Assembly (NCBI RefSeq): GCF_004022565.1
Contig: NZ_CP022987.1
Location: 1,364,001 to 1,428,000, forward strand
Source: Pollutimonas thiosulfatoxidans
GTDB lineage: Bacteria > Pseudomonadota > Gammaproteobacteria > Burkholderiales > Burkholderiaceae_B
DNA length: 64,000 nucleotides
Direction: 5' to 3'
Shown: piece after piece, positions 42,004 to 51,755 of the stretch
Layout of the letters: every line of letters starts with the position of its first letter
Numbering within the stretch: position 1 is the stretch's first letter
The notes under the pieces: model-generated
What the model saw: only the letters and a program-made list of their open reading frames with translations
What the model was told of the DNA's origin: nothing
Database searches by the model: none
Program-made: the position numbers and the translations under genes

Positions 42004-43320
42004 CTAGCGTGAATACGGGTTCGCCAACGCCGGCGAGGTCGATGACCCCGCTGCATCAGTCGAGCGGGTGGAGGGACGGGACGGTGTCGAGTTGCTGGCT
42101 TGCGTGACCGCTGCTGCGGCCGCTGCGGCGGCGGTCTCGAACGAACTGCTTGCACCGGACGGATTGGAGGCCGTTTGCTGCATGATTTTGTCCAGCGGCA
42201 GGTACAGCATGTTGTTGCTGGCTTCGGTATCGATCATGATCTTGCTGCTGTTTTGCAGGATGTCTTTCATGGTCGACAAATACAGACGCTCGCGGGTAAT
42301 GGCGGGTGCCTTGGCGTATTCTTGCTCGACGCTGGTAAACAACGCGGTGTCACCCAGTGCATCGCCCACAACCGTGGCGCGATAACCTTCGGCATCCTGC
42401 ATCATGCGCGCCACCTGACCCTGCGCTTCCGGCAGGACCTTGTTGGCGTACGCATTACCTTCGTTGATCTGGCGTTCGCGGTCTTGACCGGCCTTGACGG
42501 CGTCGTCAAAAGCGGCCTGAACCTGCTCGGGCGGCTGCACGTTCTGGATGGCCACCGTGCTGATCTGTATGCCCGTGCGGTAGACGTCCAGTATGCTTTG
42601 CGCCAGTGCCTGTACTTCGGTGGCGACTTCAGTACGACCGGAATACAGCACGAAGTCCATGGGCTTCTTGCCGACGATTTCGCGCATGGCGGTCTCGGCG
42701 GCCTGGCGTACGGACTCGTCGGGCTGACTGGTGTTGAACAGGTAGTCGGGCGCCCCGGTGGGCAGCAAGCGATACTGCACGACAAATTGCATGTCCACAA
42801 TGGCTTCGTCGGTGGTCAGCATGAGCGACTCGGGCAAGACCTTGTTGCGCGCCGTGCCACGGAATCCGACTTCGAAGGTACGCAGTTGCGAGATATTGAC
42901 CGTTTGATGCGCTTCGATCGGGTAAGGCAAGCGCCACTGCAGGCCCGGAGCGAGCGTTTTGGTGTATTTACCGAACTTGGTAACGACGGCAACCTGCCCT
43001 TCCTGGACGATCAGGAAACCGCTGGCCAACCAAAGGCCAATGATGATGACCGCAATAACGCCTATGGTTTTAGGCGAACCCTTCGGAAACTGGAACTGGC
43101 CGCCGCCGGAATCGTTGCCGCCACCGCCGGAACGATTGCCGCCGCGACGCGGACTGCGCCCGAACAAGGAGCCCAGCCGATTATTGAAATCGCGCCACAC
43201 TTCGTCGAGATCAGGAGGGCCATCGCCCTTGCTCGGCCGACGAGGCGGTTCGGAACCATTATTATTGCCGCGACCCCAACCGGGATCGTTAAGATTGAAC
43301 ATTTTCGATAGTAAACGCAT
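42004..43320 (-). CDS. hflK: HflK, modulator of FtsH protease
   Basis: 438 residues. The N-terminus reads MRLLSKMFNLNDPGWGRG with a Gly/Asn/Arg-rich leader, a membrane helix (TIGVIAVIIIGLWLASGFLI), the SPFH domain and a coiled coil; the last ~45 residues are Ala/Ser/Thr-rich. The ATG at 43320 has GGGA upstream and overlaps the 3' end of hflX by ~31 bases; 43302 (MFNLNDPGW) is the alternative. Confidence 0.95.
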   Translation of the reverse strand: MRLLSKMFNLNDPGWGRGNNNGSEPPRRPSKGDGPPDLDEVWRDFNNRLGSLFGRSPRRGGNRSGGGGNDSGGGQFQFPKGSPKTIGVIAVIIIGLWLASGFLIVQEGQVAVVTKFGKYTKTLAPGLQWRLPYPIEAHQTVNISQLRTFEVGFRGTARNKVLPESLMLTTDEAIVDMQFVVQYRLLPTGAPDYLFNTSQPDESVRQAAETAMREIVGKKPMDFVLYSGRTEVATEVQALAQSILDVYRTGIQISTVAIQNVQPPEQVQAAFDDAVKAGQDRERQINEGNAYANKVLPEAQGQVARMMQDAEGYRATVVGDALGDTALFTSVEQEYAKAPAITRERLYLSTMKDILQNSSKIMIDTEASNNMLYLPLDKIMQQTASNPSGASSSFETAAAAAAAAVTQASNSTPSRPSTRSTDAAGSSTSPALANPYSR

Positions 43321-44392
43321 TATTTCCCGCGATTTGACCGGATTCGACAATTGCCCCACGCAAACCGTCTAGCCCCAAGCGCCCCAGGGCACTGACAAAA
43401 ACTCGTGCAATCGTACCATGTTCGTTACGTTCGACTCGAGGTTCGTAACCGGCTGCATCGATTTTGTTATAGACAAGAATATGAGGGATGTCGTCGGCCC
43501 CGATATCAGCAAGCACCTTGTTGACTTCAGCGATTTGCTCATCGCGCTGAGGGCTGGAGGCATCGACAACATGCAGCAGCAAATCGGCCTGTACCGTCTC
43601 TTCAAGCGTGGCCCGGAAAGCCGCAATCAGGGTCGGCGGCAGATCGCGGATAAAGCCCACTGTATCGGACACCACCACTTGCCCGGCACCCTCTATCCAG
43701 ACGCGACGCGTCGTGGTGTCCAAGGTGGCGAACAACTGATCGGCCGCATAGGCGTCTGCCCGCGTCAGGGCATTGAACAATGTCGATTTGCCGGCGTTGG
43801 TATAGCCCACCAGCGAGACAGACAGCGTGCTGCTGCGCGAACGCGAGCGCCGCTGCGTGGTGCGCTGGCGTTGCACCCTTGCCAGGCGCTCGCGCAGCAA
43901 CCTGACCTTGTCGCCTATCATGCGCCGGTCCATTTCAAGCTGCGCCTCGCCTGGGCCGCGCATGCCGATACCGCCGCGTTGCCGCTCCAGGTGGGACCAC
44001 ATGCGGGTCAGGCGCGTGGATAGGTGCTGCAACTGAGCCAGCTCGACCTGCAACTTGCCCTCGTGGCTTTTCGCACGTAGTGCAAAAATGTCCAGTATGA
44101 GGGCGACGCGGTCGACCACGCGGCGCTCGAAACCTCTTTCAAGGTTGCGTTGCTGCGCTGGCGTGAGCGGCTGATCGAACAGCACGATTTCCGCGCCCGC
44201 CTCGTCAGCCACCAATATGGCCTCTTCCAGTTTGCCCGAACCAATGAAATGAGCGGCGTCCGGGCGGGCCCGGCGCGCGACGATGGACGCCACAATCTCT
44301 GCCCCGGCGCCTTTTGCCAACATGACGAATTCGTCGGCATGCGCCTGGTAGTCGGGCTCGCCCAGGTCGACGCTGATAATAAGTGTCTTCAT
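43289..44392 (-). CDS. hflX: GTPase HflX
   Basis: 367 residues. Ribosome-splitting GTPase linked to stress recovery. N-terminal HflX domain (FIGSGKLEEA, VLFDQPLTPAQQRNLE), the GMRGPGEAQLEMDRR helix, then the G domain with VGYTNAGKSTLFNALT (G1), SDTVGFIRDLP (G3) and VYNKID (G4). Lies between hfq and hflK as in the E. coli hfq-hflX-hflK-hflC order. Confidence 0.97.
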   Translation of the reverse strand: MKTLIISVDLGEPDYQAHADEFVMLAKGAGAEIVASIVARRARPDAAHFIGSGKLEEAILVADEAGAEIVLFDQPLTPAQQRNLERGFERRVVDRVALILDIFALRAKSHEGKLQVELAQLQHLSTRLTRMWSHLERQRGGIGMRGPGEAQLEMDRRMIGDKVRLLRERLARVQRQRTTQRRSRSRSSTLSVSLVGYTNAGKSTLFNALTRADAYAADQLFATLDTTTRRVWIEGAGQVVVSDTVGFIRDLPPTLIAAFRATLEETVQADLLLHVVDASSPQRDEQIAEVNKVLADIGADDIPHILVYNKIDAAGYEPRVERNEHGTIARVFVSALGRLGLDGLRGAIVESGQIAGNNAFTIENVQS

Positions 44393-44476
44393 GAGCGGAC
44401 TCCAAACGAAATACCCGCCGGCGCGAGGCGCGCGGCGGGTGTCTCGGTGTTGGGCTGGTATGGCTGGATAGACTGC

Positions 44477-44713
44477 TTATTCAGAAGGCTCATCCACTTG
44501 GAAATTGACAGGCCGGGCCGGTACGACGGTAGAAATGGCGTGCTTGTAGACCATTTGAGTTACGGTGTTGCGCAACAGCACGACGTATTGGTCAAAGGAT
44601 TCAACCTGCCCCTGCAGCTTGATACCGTTAACCAGATAAATGGATACGGGGACGTGGTCCTTACGAAGGGCGTTTAGAAATGGATCTTGTAGTGTTTGCC
44701 CTTTATTGCTCAT
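44477..44713 (-). CDS. hfq: RNA chaperone Hfq
   Basis: 78 residues: the Sm1 motif region (QDPFLNALRKDHVPVSIYLVNGIKLQGQVESFDQYVVLL, written here only as landmarks QDPFLNALRK and NGIKLQGQVESFDQYVV) and the YKHAISTVVPARPV end, with a very short acidic C-terminal tail. Hexameric ring that pairs sRNAs with mRNAs. GGAG precedes the ATG. A 115-base gap separates it from hisC and may hold its own promoter. Confidence 0.98.
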   Translation of the reverse strand: MSNKGQTLQDPFLNALRKDHVPVSIYLVNGIKLQGQVESFDQYVVLLRNTVTQMVYKHAISTVVPARPVNFQVDEPSE

Positions 44714-44828
44714 CGGCTAGGCTCCAATTATGTTGTTATGTGAAATGTCTGGCGTAGACGTATACTTTACAGGGTTTTCCCGCATAACGCACGGCCCGGA
44801 AAGTTGTGTTCGGAGTATGCGCGTAAAT

Positions 44829-45911
44829 TTAATGTTGATTGGTTAGGATTTTGGCCAAGGTATTACATAGACGCTCGCACTGCTCGGGAGTTCCCACCGT
44901 AATACGCAAAAATTGATGGACTCTCTCGATATTGAAATGCCGCACCAATACCCCCTCCGCCCGTAGGGCTTGCTGCAGCGTCGCACCCTCATGATCGGGA
45001 TGTCGGGCAAACACAAAATTGGCCCGGCTCGGTAATACCTCGAATCCAAGCGTAGCCAATTGTTGCGTTAACGCCTCGCGCGCCTGTATGACGGCACTAC
45101 GCATCTGATCGAAATAGGCGGTGTCGTTAATGGCGGCCATTGCACCAGCCTGAGCCAGCGCATCCAGCGGATACGAGTTGAAGCTGTCCTTGACGCGGTT
45201 CAGGCCGGCGACTATGTCCTTGCTGGCCATGGCGTAGCCAACGCGCAAGCCCGCCAGGGCACGCGACTTGGATAAGGTGTGTATCACCACGATGTTGTCG
45301 TGCCGCCCCAGCAATGCCGTTGCCGAATCCGCACCGAAATCAACGTAGGCCTCGTCGACCACCACCGGGGCGTCGGGATGGGCCGACGCGATCTGCGCAA
45401 TGGCCTCCAGCGACATGGCAATGCCGGTGGGTGCATTGGGGTTGGCGAATATGACGCCTGCAACTGGCGTTTGCCGCTCCTGGGTGTAATCGCTGACCGT
45501 CAGGGTGTAGTCATCGGCCAAGGGCAGCAGCTGGGCCGGTACATCAAACAGTTTGCAATAGGTCTTGTAAAAGCTATAGGTGATGTCGGGCATCAGCAGC
45601 GGGCGGCCGGCCCTGCGAAACAAACCATTGAAAACATGGGCCAGCACTTCGTCCGAGCCGTTGCCGACAAAGACCTGATCCGGCTGCAAGCCGTGCAAGC
45701 TTGCGATGGCTACACGCAGCGCCGTGCTTTGGTTGTCGGGATACAGCCGCAATTGATCGGTGGCCGCGGCCTGGATGGCCCGCAGCGCCAAGGGCGACGG
45801 GCCATAAGGATGTTCGTTGGTGTTCAGCTTGAGCAGCTTGGTCACTTTGGGCTGTTCGCCCGCAACATAAGGCGCCAGGCCGGCAACATGGTCGCTCCAG
45901 TAACGGCTCAC
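44829..45911 (-). CDS. hisC: Histidinol-phosphate aminotransferase
   Basis: 360 residues, PLP-dependent fold type I. NTNEHPYGPS at the N-terminus, NPNAPTG (cofactor ring), VVVDEAYVDFG and the Schiff-base lysine in HTLSKSRALAGLRVGYA. The GTG start overlaps the stop of der by four bases (GTGA). It is away from the main his cluster, as is hisZ in this array. Confidence 0.95.
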   Translation of the reverse strand: MSRYWSDHVAGLAPYVAGEQPKVTKLLKLNTNEHPYGPSPLALRAIQAAATDQLRLYPDNQSTALRVAIASLHGLQPDQVFVGNGSDEVLAHVFNGLFRRAGRPLLMPDITYSFYKTYCKLFDVPAQLLPLADDYTLTVSDYTQERQTPVAGVIFANPNAPTGIAMSLEAIAQIASAHPDAPVVVDEAYVDFGADSATALLGRHDNIVVIHTLSKSRALAGLRVGYAMASKDIVAGLNRVKDSFNSYPLDALAQAGAMAAINDTAYFDQMRSAVIQAREALTQQLATLGFEVLPSRANFVFARHPDHEGATLQQALRAEGVLVRHFNIERVHQFLRITVGTPEQCERLCNTLAKILTNQH

Positions 45912-47344
45912 GGTGTCCCCTGAATATACGGGTTATGGGAAGATTTGAACTCGATGCGTAGCGGCGTTCCGTCCAGCTTGAATTCCGTGCGGAATCGCGT
46001 TTCGAGATAACGGCGGTAAGAGTCCGGAATGGCGTCCAGCGCATTGCCGTGAATGACTATCAGCGGCGGATTCTGGCCGCCCTGGTGCGCATAACGCATC
46101 TTGGGGCGGAAGATGCCCTTGCGCGGTGGCTGCTGCTGCTCGACCGCGGCGTGCAGCACGCGGGTCAAACGCGGCGTGGACAGCTTGGCGAAAGCGGCCG
46201 CATGCGCGGCAATGACGGACTTGAGCAAGGCATTGACGCCCTGCCCGTTCAGGGCCGAAGTGGTATGCATCTTGGCGAACGACAAAAAACGCAATTTGCG
46301 CTCGAACTCGCGCAAGATACGGTCGCGGTGTTCGCCGTCCAGGCCGTCCCATTTGTTGATGGCCACCACCAGCGCCCGACCCGTCTCAAGCACAAAACCG
46401 GCAATGTGCGCGTCCTGGTCGGATATTTCGTTCTGGGCATCCAGCATCAGGACCACCACGTTGCTGGCCTCGATGGCTTGCAGGGTCTTGATGACCGAAA
46501 ACTTTTCGACCGCCTCGAATACCTTGCCCCGGCGCCGCAGTCCGGCGGTATCGATCAGCGTATAACCCACGCCGCCTCGATCGAACTCGATTTCGATGGC
46601 GTCGCGCGTGGTGCCGGGCATATCGAATGCAATGACGCGCTCTTCGCCCAGCAGTGTATTGATCAAGGTTGACTTGCCGACATTGGGCCGCCCGACAATG
46701 GCAAGCTTGATGCGATGGTCGGGCGCGGCCTCTGCGGCCTCTGCCGCAATGTCGTCCTGGGCCGACTCGTCGGTAGGCTCGCTGGTATCAAAAGCGATGT
46801 CTTCTTCGTCGTGCTCCGCAACAGCCGCGCCTTCTTCGTCCAGGTAAGACAGCGCCAGTTCGATCAGATCGACCACGCCGTCACCATGCGATGCGGAAAT
46901 TGGATGCGGTTCGCCCAGGCCCAGTTCGTGGAACTCGGCCGTGGCCGACCCGTAGCGCATTCCTTCGGCCTTGTTGACAGCCAGCATGACGCGCTGTCCG
47001 GTCTTGCGCAACAGTGTCGCGATTTCGTGGTCGTGCGCGTTCACGCCGGCACGGGCATCCACCAGGAAAATAACGACATCGGACTCGGCTATGGCTTGCT
47101 GGGTCTGGCGTGCCATCTCCAGCAATATGCCGTCTTTTGCTACAGGCTCGAACCCGCCGGTATCGACCGCAATGAAGGGGCGATCACCGACCCGCCCCTC
47201 GCCATAGTGGCGATCGCGGGTGAGTCCGGAAAAGTCGGCCACCAGCGCTGCCCGAGACCGGGTGATCCGGTTGAACAAGGTGGATTTACCGACGTTGGCG
47301 CGGCCCACCAGGGCCACGACCGGTTTAAAAGCAATACTGTTCAA
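45908..47344 (-). CDS. der: Ribosome-assembly GTPase Der (EngA)
   Basis: 478 residues with two tandem G domains and a C-terminal KH-like domain. G1 of the first domain is GRANVGKST, with Ala in place of the usual Pro; the second domain has canonical GRPNVGKST. DTGGFEP and DTAGLRRRGK are the G3 motifs, NKAEG and NKWDG the G4 motifs. Between domains there is a longer acidic linker (EEGAAVAEHDEEDIAFD region). The TTG start overlaps the bamB stop (TTGA). Confidence 0.96.
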   Translation of the reverse strand: MNSIAFKPVVALVGRANVGKSTLFNRITRSRAALVADFSGLTRDRHYGEGRVGDRPFIAVDTGGFEPVAKDGILLEMARQTQQAIAESDVVIFLVDARAGVNAHDHEIATLLRKTGQRVMLAVNKAEGMRYGSATAEFHELGLGEPHPISASHGDGVVDLIELALSYLDEEGAAVAEHDEEDIAFDTSEPTDESAQDDIAAEAAEAAPDHRIKLAIVGRPNVGKSTLINTLLGEERVIAFDMPGTTRDAIEIEFDRGGVGYTLIDTAGLRRRGKVFEAVEKFSVIKTLQAIEASNVVVLMLDAQNEISDQDAHIAGFVLETGRALVVAINKWDGLDGEHRDRILREFERKLRFLSFAKMHTTSALNGQGVNALLKSVIAAHAAAFAKLSTPRLTRVLHAAVEQQQPPRKGIFRPKMRYAHQGGQNPPLIVIHGNALDAIPDSYRRYLETRFRTEFKLDGTPLRIEFKSSHNPYIQGTP

Positions 47345-48495
47345 TTCACACCAACCAAAACCAGGTTCCCGCTACCGTTTTGCACCAACACGCCGCGGTT
47401 CGTGGCAACCAAGGGAGATAGGACGGCGCCGCCGCCTACCTGTACGCGACCGAGCAGTTGCCCGTCGGAACGCGAAAGAAAATGCACATAGCCTTCAAAG
47501 TCGCCAAAGGCCAGGGCCTGCGGCACAACGGCCGGACCGGACAGGCGGCGGTTCTTCAGGCCTTCCTGCTTCCATACCTCGTGCCCGTCGACCAACGCGA
47601 AGGCGTAGATCACATCGGAGCCATTGGCGGCATAAGCATGTTGACCGTCGGTCGCCATGCCGGTTTTACTGGAGAAGTTCTGCTCCCAGATTGGCCGGCC
47701 GCCTTGCGAGACGTCGAAGCACACCATGCGGCCCTGGTAAGTCACACCGCAAAGCAGCGGCCCCTGGATTTGAGGTGCGCCGACAACATCGCTGATACGT
47801 TCCAGATCGGTCGCGCCGCGCGATACCGACACGGTGCCTTCCCATTGCACACTGCCGCTACGGGCGTCGATAGCCATCAGGCGGCCATTGGGCAAGCCGG
47901 TAAGCACGAGTCCGTCGACGATCAGCATCTGCATGCTGGTCTTGAGCGCCAGCGCTGGTCCGGGCCGCTGCAGGCTCCAGATCAGCTCGCCATTGGCGGC
48001 GTCGAAGGCCTGGATGCGGTAGTCGCTGCTGCGCACCGCTACGATCCCTGCGCCCACAGCGGGTGGCACATTGACTGCGCTGGTTGCACGGGTACGCCAT
48101 TTTTCGGCACCGGCATCGTCAAACGCAATGACGGTGCCATCGTCGGCGGCAACGGCAGTCGTGCTGCCGTCCGAGCCCACACCGGCCGTCAGGTCGGCGT
48201 CCAGGCTGGCGCGCCACACGACGCCCCCAGAGGCGAGATCCAGCTTGCTGACATTGCCGTTGGGCGCTGCCGCATAAACAGCGTTGCCTACCACCGCGGG
48301 TACGAAGCCGTAGCCACTGCCGCTGCCTATCGATGTGGACCAGGCAACACTGGCCGAAATACCGGGTGCGTACTCGGTAAGCTCGGCAGGCTGGTAGCGC
48401 GGATTGTCGCCGGCGAACATGGAACAACCTGCCAAGGCGACGACCCCCAGGGCCAGCACGGTGCTACGCATAATGCGACTAAGGGCTATCTGCAT
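47341..48495 (-). CDS. bamB: Outer-membrane assembly lipoprotein BamB
   Basis: 384 residues. Signal peptide with lipobox VALAGC, then repeated propeller motifs (GNVSKLDLASGGVVWR, GTVIAFDDAGAEKWR, YRIQAFDAANGELIW, GRLMAIDARSGSVQW). Part of the BAM complex that folds beta-barrel proteins. The ATG at 48495 has GGAG upstream; the next ATG, at 48456, is closer to the signal peptide core. It overlaps neither yfgM nor its start strictly, lying four bases after it. Confidence 0.95.
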   Translation of the reverse strand: MQIALSRIMRSTVLALGVVALAGCSMFAGDNPRYQPAELTEYAPGISASVAWSTSIGSGSGYGFVPAVVGNAVYAAAPNGNVSKLDLASGGVVWRASLDADLTAGVGSDGSTTAVAADDGTVIAFDDAGAEKWRTRATSAVNVPPAVGAGIVAVRSSDYRIQAFDAANGELIWSLQRPGPALALKTSMQMLIVDGLVLTGLPNGRLMAIDARSGSVQWEGTVSVSRGATDLERISDVVGAPQIQGPLLCGVTYQGRMVCFDVSQGGRPIWEQNFSSKTGMATDGQHAYAANGSDVIYAFALVDGHEVWKQEGLKNRRLSGPAVVPQALAFGDFEGYVHFLSRSDGQLLGRVQVGGGAVLSPLVATNRGVLVQNGSGNLVLVGVN

Positions 48496-48499
48496 GGTT

Positions 48500-49135
48500 T
48501 CAGGCTCCACCTAAAGCATCGATTTTCAATTGGACAATCTGGGCGACCGGATCGCCGTCCAGTGCTTTCAAAGCAACTTCCCAAGCGGCACGCGCTTCAT
48601 CCGTTTTGCCCTGGGCAGCCAAGATATCGCCCTGGCGATCGGCATACAGTCCGGCAAACGATGCCGGCGCGTCGGACAACTGGGCCAGGGCCTGGTCGTA
48701 TTGCTTCTGCTCCAGCAGAACACCCGCCAACCTGAGGCGCGCCAAGGGTATCAGTGCCGCATCGGAACTATTCTTTACCAGCCACTCCAGTTGCTCGCGC
48801 GCGCCATCCAGGTCGTTGCGGGCCTGCAAGGCTTGTGCAGCCAGCAAGACGCCTCGTGGCGTGTAGCCGGACTCGGCAAACTCAGACCGCAAGGTGGTGC
48901 TGGCGGCCTTGATGCGGGCGACGGCGTCTTCGCCCTGCTGTCCTGCAGCGCCCTCCAGCGCTTCGAAGTAGCCCATGGCCTGGCTGGCCTGATGGCCTTG
49001 ATACCACTGCCAGCCGCGCCAACCGACGATGGCCGCGACCACCACGAAAATCAGTATGGCGCATAAAGTGCCGTAGCGATCCCACCATGCACGCAGCGCG
49101 TCCAGCTTTTCCTGTTCTTCTAAATCGTATGCCAT
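48500..49135 (-). CDS. yfgM: YfgM-type TPR ancillary SecYEG translocon protein
   Basis: 211 residues. N-terminal cytoplasmic helix MAYDLEEQEKLDALRAWWD, one membrane helix (CAILIFVVVAAIVGWRGW) and tetratricopeptide-like repeats in the periplasm. It sits between hisS and bamB, the conserved location of yfgM. Its role is to help pass exported proteins from SecYEG to periplasmic chaperones. Confidence 0.92.
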   Translation of the reverse strand: MAYDLEEQEKLDALRAWWDRYGTLCAILIFVVVAAIVGWRGWQWYQGHQASQAMGYFEALEGAAGQQGEDAVARIKAASTTLRSEFAESGYTPRGVLLAAQALQARNDLDGAREQLEWLVKNSSDAALIPLARLRLAGVLLEQKQYDQALAQLSDAPASFAGLYADRQGDILAAQGKTDEARAAWEVALKALDGDPVAQIVQLKIDALGGA

Positions 49136-49138
49136 GCG

Positions 49139-50428
49139 TTAAACCTTTAGTTTCAATTCGGTAATCAGACGGACTAGCGGTACGGTCTGCTGTTGTGGCT
49201 GCTGGTCAGCCACCTCTGCGCGCAACCACTTGATGCTGGCGGACTCCGTGGCGAGCTCGTCAGCACCCAGTATCACGGCCGCTTTCGCGCCACTGGCGTC
49301 GGCGCGCTTGAACTGCGACTTGAACCCTGCCGAGCCGGCGTGAACAATAACGCGTAAACCGGCATCGCGCAGTGTTTCAGCAATCGCGGCGGCCCGCCGT
49401 GATGCTTCATCGCCCTGATGGATCATGTAGATATCGCATTCCGGCGGCGCCGCGCCGTCGGAAGATTGCGAACACAGATCCAGCAAACGTTCCATGCCTA
49501 TGGCAAAGCCTACCGCCGGGGCCGGCTTGCCGCCCAGCAACTCGATCAGGCCATCGTAGCGCCCGCCACCGCAAACCGTACCCTGGGCACCGAGACGATC
49601 GGTGACCCACTCGAAAACCGTCAGATTGTAATAGTCCAGCCCCCGGACCAGGCGTGGGTTAAGGCGGTACTCGATGCCGGCGTCTTGCAGGCGGGTGCAG
49701 ACGGCGTCGAAATGCGCCAGGGACTCTGCGCCCAGGAAGTCAAACAACCGCGGCGCATTGTTGGCCATTTCCTGCATCGCCGGGTTCTTGGTGTCCAGGA
49801 CCCGCAAGGGGTTGGTATGCATGCGCCGCTTTGCTTCCTCGTCCAACACGGCCGTGTGCTGCTCCAGGTATTGGATAAGCGCATTGCGATGAGCGGCGCG
49901 CTCGTCTGCCTGGCCCAGCGAATTGAGCTCTAGGCGGATATCGGTCAGGCCCAGCATTTTCCACAGCCGCCCCAGCATGATGATGAGCTCGGCATCGACA
50001 TCGGGGCCGGCAAAACCGAGGGCCTCGACGTCGATCTGGTGAAACTGGCGGTAGCGACCGCGCTGGGGCTTCTCGTGCCGAAACACCGGCCCCATCGTGT
50101 AGACCCGATGCGGCCGGTCGTACAGCATGTTGTGCTCGATGCTGGCGCGGACCATGCCGGCGGTGAACTCGGGGCGCATCGTCAGATGCTCATCGTTTAG
50201 CGCATCGGTGAACGAGTACATCTCTTTTTCGACGATATCGGTGACTTCGCCGATGCCGCGTGTAAACAGCCTGGTGTGCTCGAGCACCGGTGTGCGCATA
50301 TTGCGATAGCCATAGGCGGCCAACCATACGCGGACGGTGTCTTCCAGCGCTTCCCACTGGGCGCCGAACTCGGGTAATACGTCTTTCATGCCGGTAAGGG
50401 CACGAACCTTCTGGAACGACTGGGTCAT
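49139..50428 (-). CDS. hisS: Histidyl-tRNA synthetase
   Basis: 429 residues, class II. Motif 1 area, motif 2 (MGPVFRHEKPQRGRYRQFHQIDVE), the histidine-A loops (RLNPRLVRGLDYYNLTVFE, CGGGRYDGLIELLGG) and motif 3 (AVGFAIGMERLL). The ATG at 50428 is chosen because MTQSFQKVRALTGMKDVLP is the family start; upstream Met codons would overlap ispG. Confidence 0.97.
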   Translation of the reverse strand: MTQSFQKVRALTGMKDVLPEFGAQWEALEDTVRVWLAAYGYRNMRTPVLEHTRLFTRGIGEVTDIVEKEMYSFTDALNDEHLTMRPEFTAGMVRASIEHNMLYDRPHRVYTMGPVFRHEKPQRGRYRQFHQIDVEALGFAGPDVDAELIIMLGRLWKMLGLTDIRLELNSLGQADERAAHRNALIQYLEQHTAVLDEEAKRRMHTNPLRVLDTKNPAMQEMANNAPRLFDFLGAESLAHFDAVCTRLQDAGIEYRLNPRLVRGLDYYNLTVFEWVTDRLGAQGTVCGGGRYDGLIELLGGKPAPAVGFAIGMERLLDLCSQSSDGAAPPECDIYMIHQGDEASRRAAAIAETLRDAGLRVIVHAGSAGFKSQFKRADASGAKAAVILGADELATESASIKWLRAEVADQQPQQQTVPLVRLITELKLKV

Positions 50429-50438
50429 AAGTAGCGTG

Positions 50439-51755
50439 TCATGGCGCGGTCGGGCCGCGTCCGTTGTTGTTATCGTGATTTGCGTGGCCATAGCGGCGCT
50501 GGACATACTGCTCGACGATGGCCTGGAACTCTTGGGCGATGTGATCGCCTTTCAGGGTGACCGTGCGTTCGCCGTCGACATATACCGGGGCGGACGGCAC
50601 CTCGCCGGTGCCGGGCAGGCTGATGCCGATATCGGCGTGGCGGCTTTCGCCCGGGCCGTTGACGACACAACCCATGACAGCGACGTTCATGGACTCCACG
50701 CCGGGATAGCGGTTTTTCCAGACCGGCATCTGGTCGCGCAAATAGCCTTGAATACTGTTGGCGAGCTCTTGAAACACCGTGCTGCTGGTGCGCCCGCATC
50801 CTGGGCAGGCCACCACCATGGGAGTGAAGGCGCGCAGCCCCATGCTTTGCAGGATCTCTTGTGCAACCTGCACCTCGCGACGCCTATCGCCGCCGGGCTC
50901 TGGTGTAAGCGAAATACGAATGGTGTCGCCTATGCCTTGCTGCAGCAGGACCGACAAGGCTGCGGTGGAAGCCACAATGCCCTTGCTGCCCATGCCGGCT
51001 TCGGTCAAGCCCAGATGCAAGGGGTAGTCGCAGCGTGCGGACAGGTCCTGGTAGACGGTAATGAGGTCCTGCACATGACTTACCTTGCAGGACAACACAA
51101 TGGCATTGGGCGACAGGCCGAGTTCTTCGGCACGCTGCGCATTGCTGATGGCAGATACCACCAGGGCATCGCGCATGACCGCCTGCGCAGTCCAGGGCTG
51201 CGCCCGCTTGCCGTTTTCGTCCATCATGCGGGCCATGAGCTCGTGATCCAGGCTGCCCCAGTTCACGCCGATGCGCACGGGCTTGTCGTAGCGACAAGCC
51301 ACCTCGATCATTTGCGCGAAGTTATCGTCGCGCTTCTTGCCGCCGCCCATATTGCCGGGGTTGATGCGGTACTTGGACAGCGCTTGCGCACATTCGGGAA
51401 ACTGCGCCAACAGCTTGTGGCCGTTGTAGTGAAAGTCGCCAACCAGCGGGACCGAAATATTCATGCGGTCAAGTTGCTCGCGTATGGCGGGGACTTCGCG
51501 CGCCGCCTCGGGCGTGTTGACCGTAATGCGCACCAGCTCGGAACCCGCTTGGGCGAGCTCTTTGACCTGCACCGCCGTGGCAATGGCATCGGCGGTATCG
51601 GTATTGGTCATGGACTGCACCACTACGGGTGCGTCGCCGCCGACTCGCACGACGTGATCGCCCCAGCGCACAATGGCCGGCCTGGTGGGCCGCCGCAAAG
51701 CGGCGCCTACAGGCAATGGGCTGTTGGCCGGCATGCGGTCTGGTGTGTTGCTCAT
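50439..51755 (-). CDS. ispG: HMBPP synthase IspG (GcpE)
   Basis: 438 residues. Non-mevalonate isoprenoid pathway: converts MEcPP to HMBPP with a [4Fe-4S] cluster. Cluster ligands lie in ACPGCGRTSS and VMGCVVNGPGES. The start VRVGGDAPVVVQSMTNTDT block is intact. ATG overlaps the rodZ stop by four bases (ATGA). Confidence 0.97.
   Translation of the reverse strand: MSNTPDRMPANSPLPVGAALRRPTRPAIVRWGDHVVRVGGDAPVVVQSMTNTDTADAIATAVQVKELAQAGSELVRITVNTPEAAREVPAIREQLDRMNISVPLVGDFHYNGHKLLAQFPECAQALSKYRINPGNMGGGKKRDDNFAQMIEVACRYDKPVRIGVNWGSLDHELMARMMDENGKRAQPWTAQAVMRDALVVSAISNAQRAEELGLSPNAIVLSCKVSHVQDLITVYQDLSARCDYPLHLGLTEAGMGSKGIVASTAALSVLLQQGIGDTIRISLTPEPGGDRRREVQVAQEILQSMGLRAFTPMVVACPGCGRTSSTVFQELANSIQGYLRDQMPVWKNRYPGVESMNVAVMGCVVNGPGESRHADIGISLPGTGEVPSAPVYVDGERTVTLKGDHIAQEFQAIVEQYVQRRYGHANHDNNNGRGPTAP

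Noticed and set aside
42068..43311. 403-codon plus-strand frame opposite hflK
   Set aside because: Antisense to a well-conserved gene and without any domain pattern.
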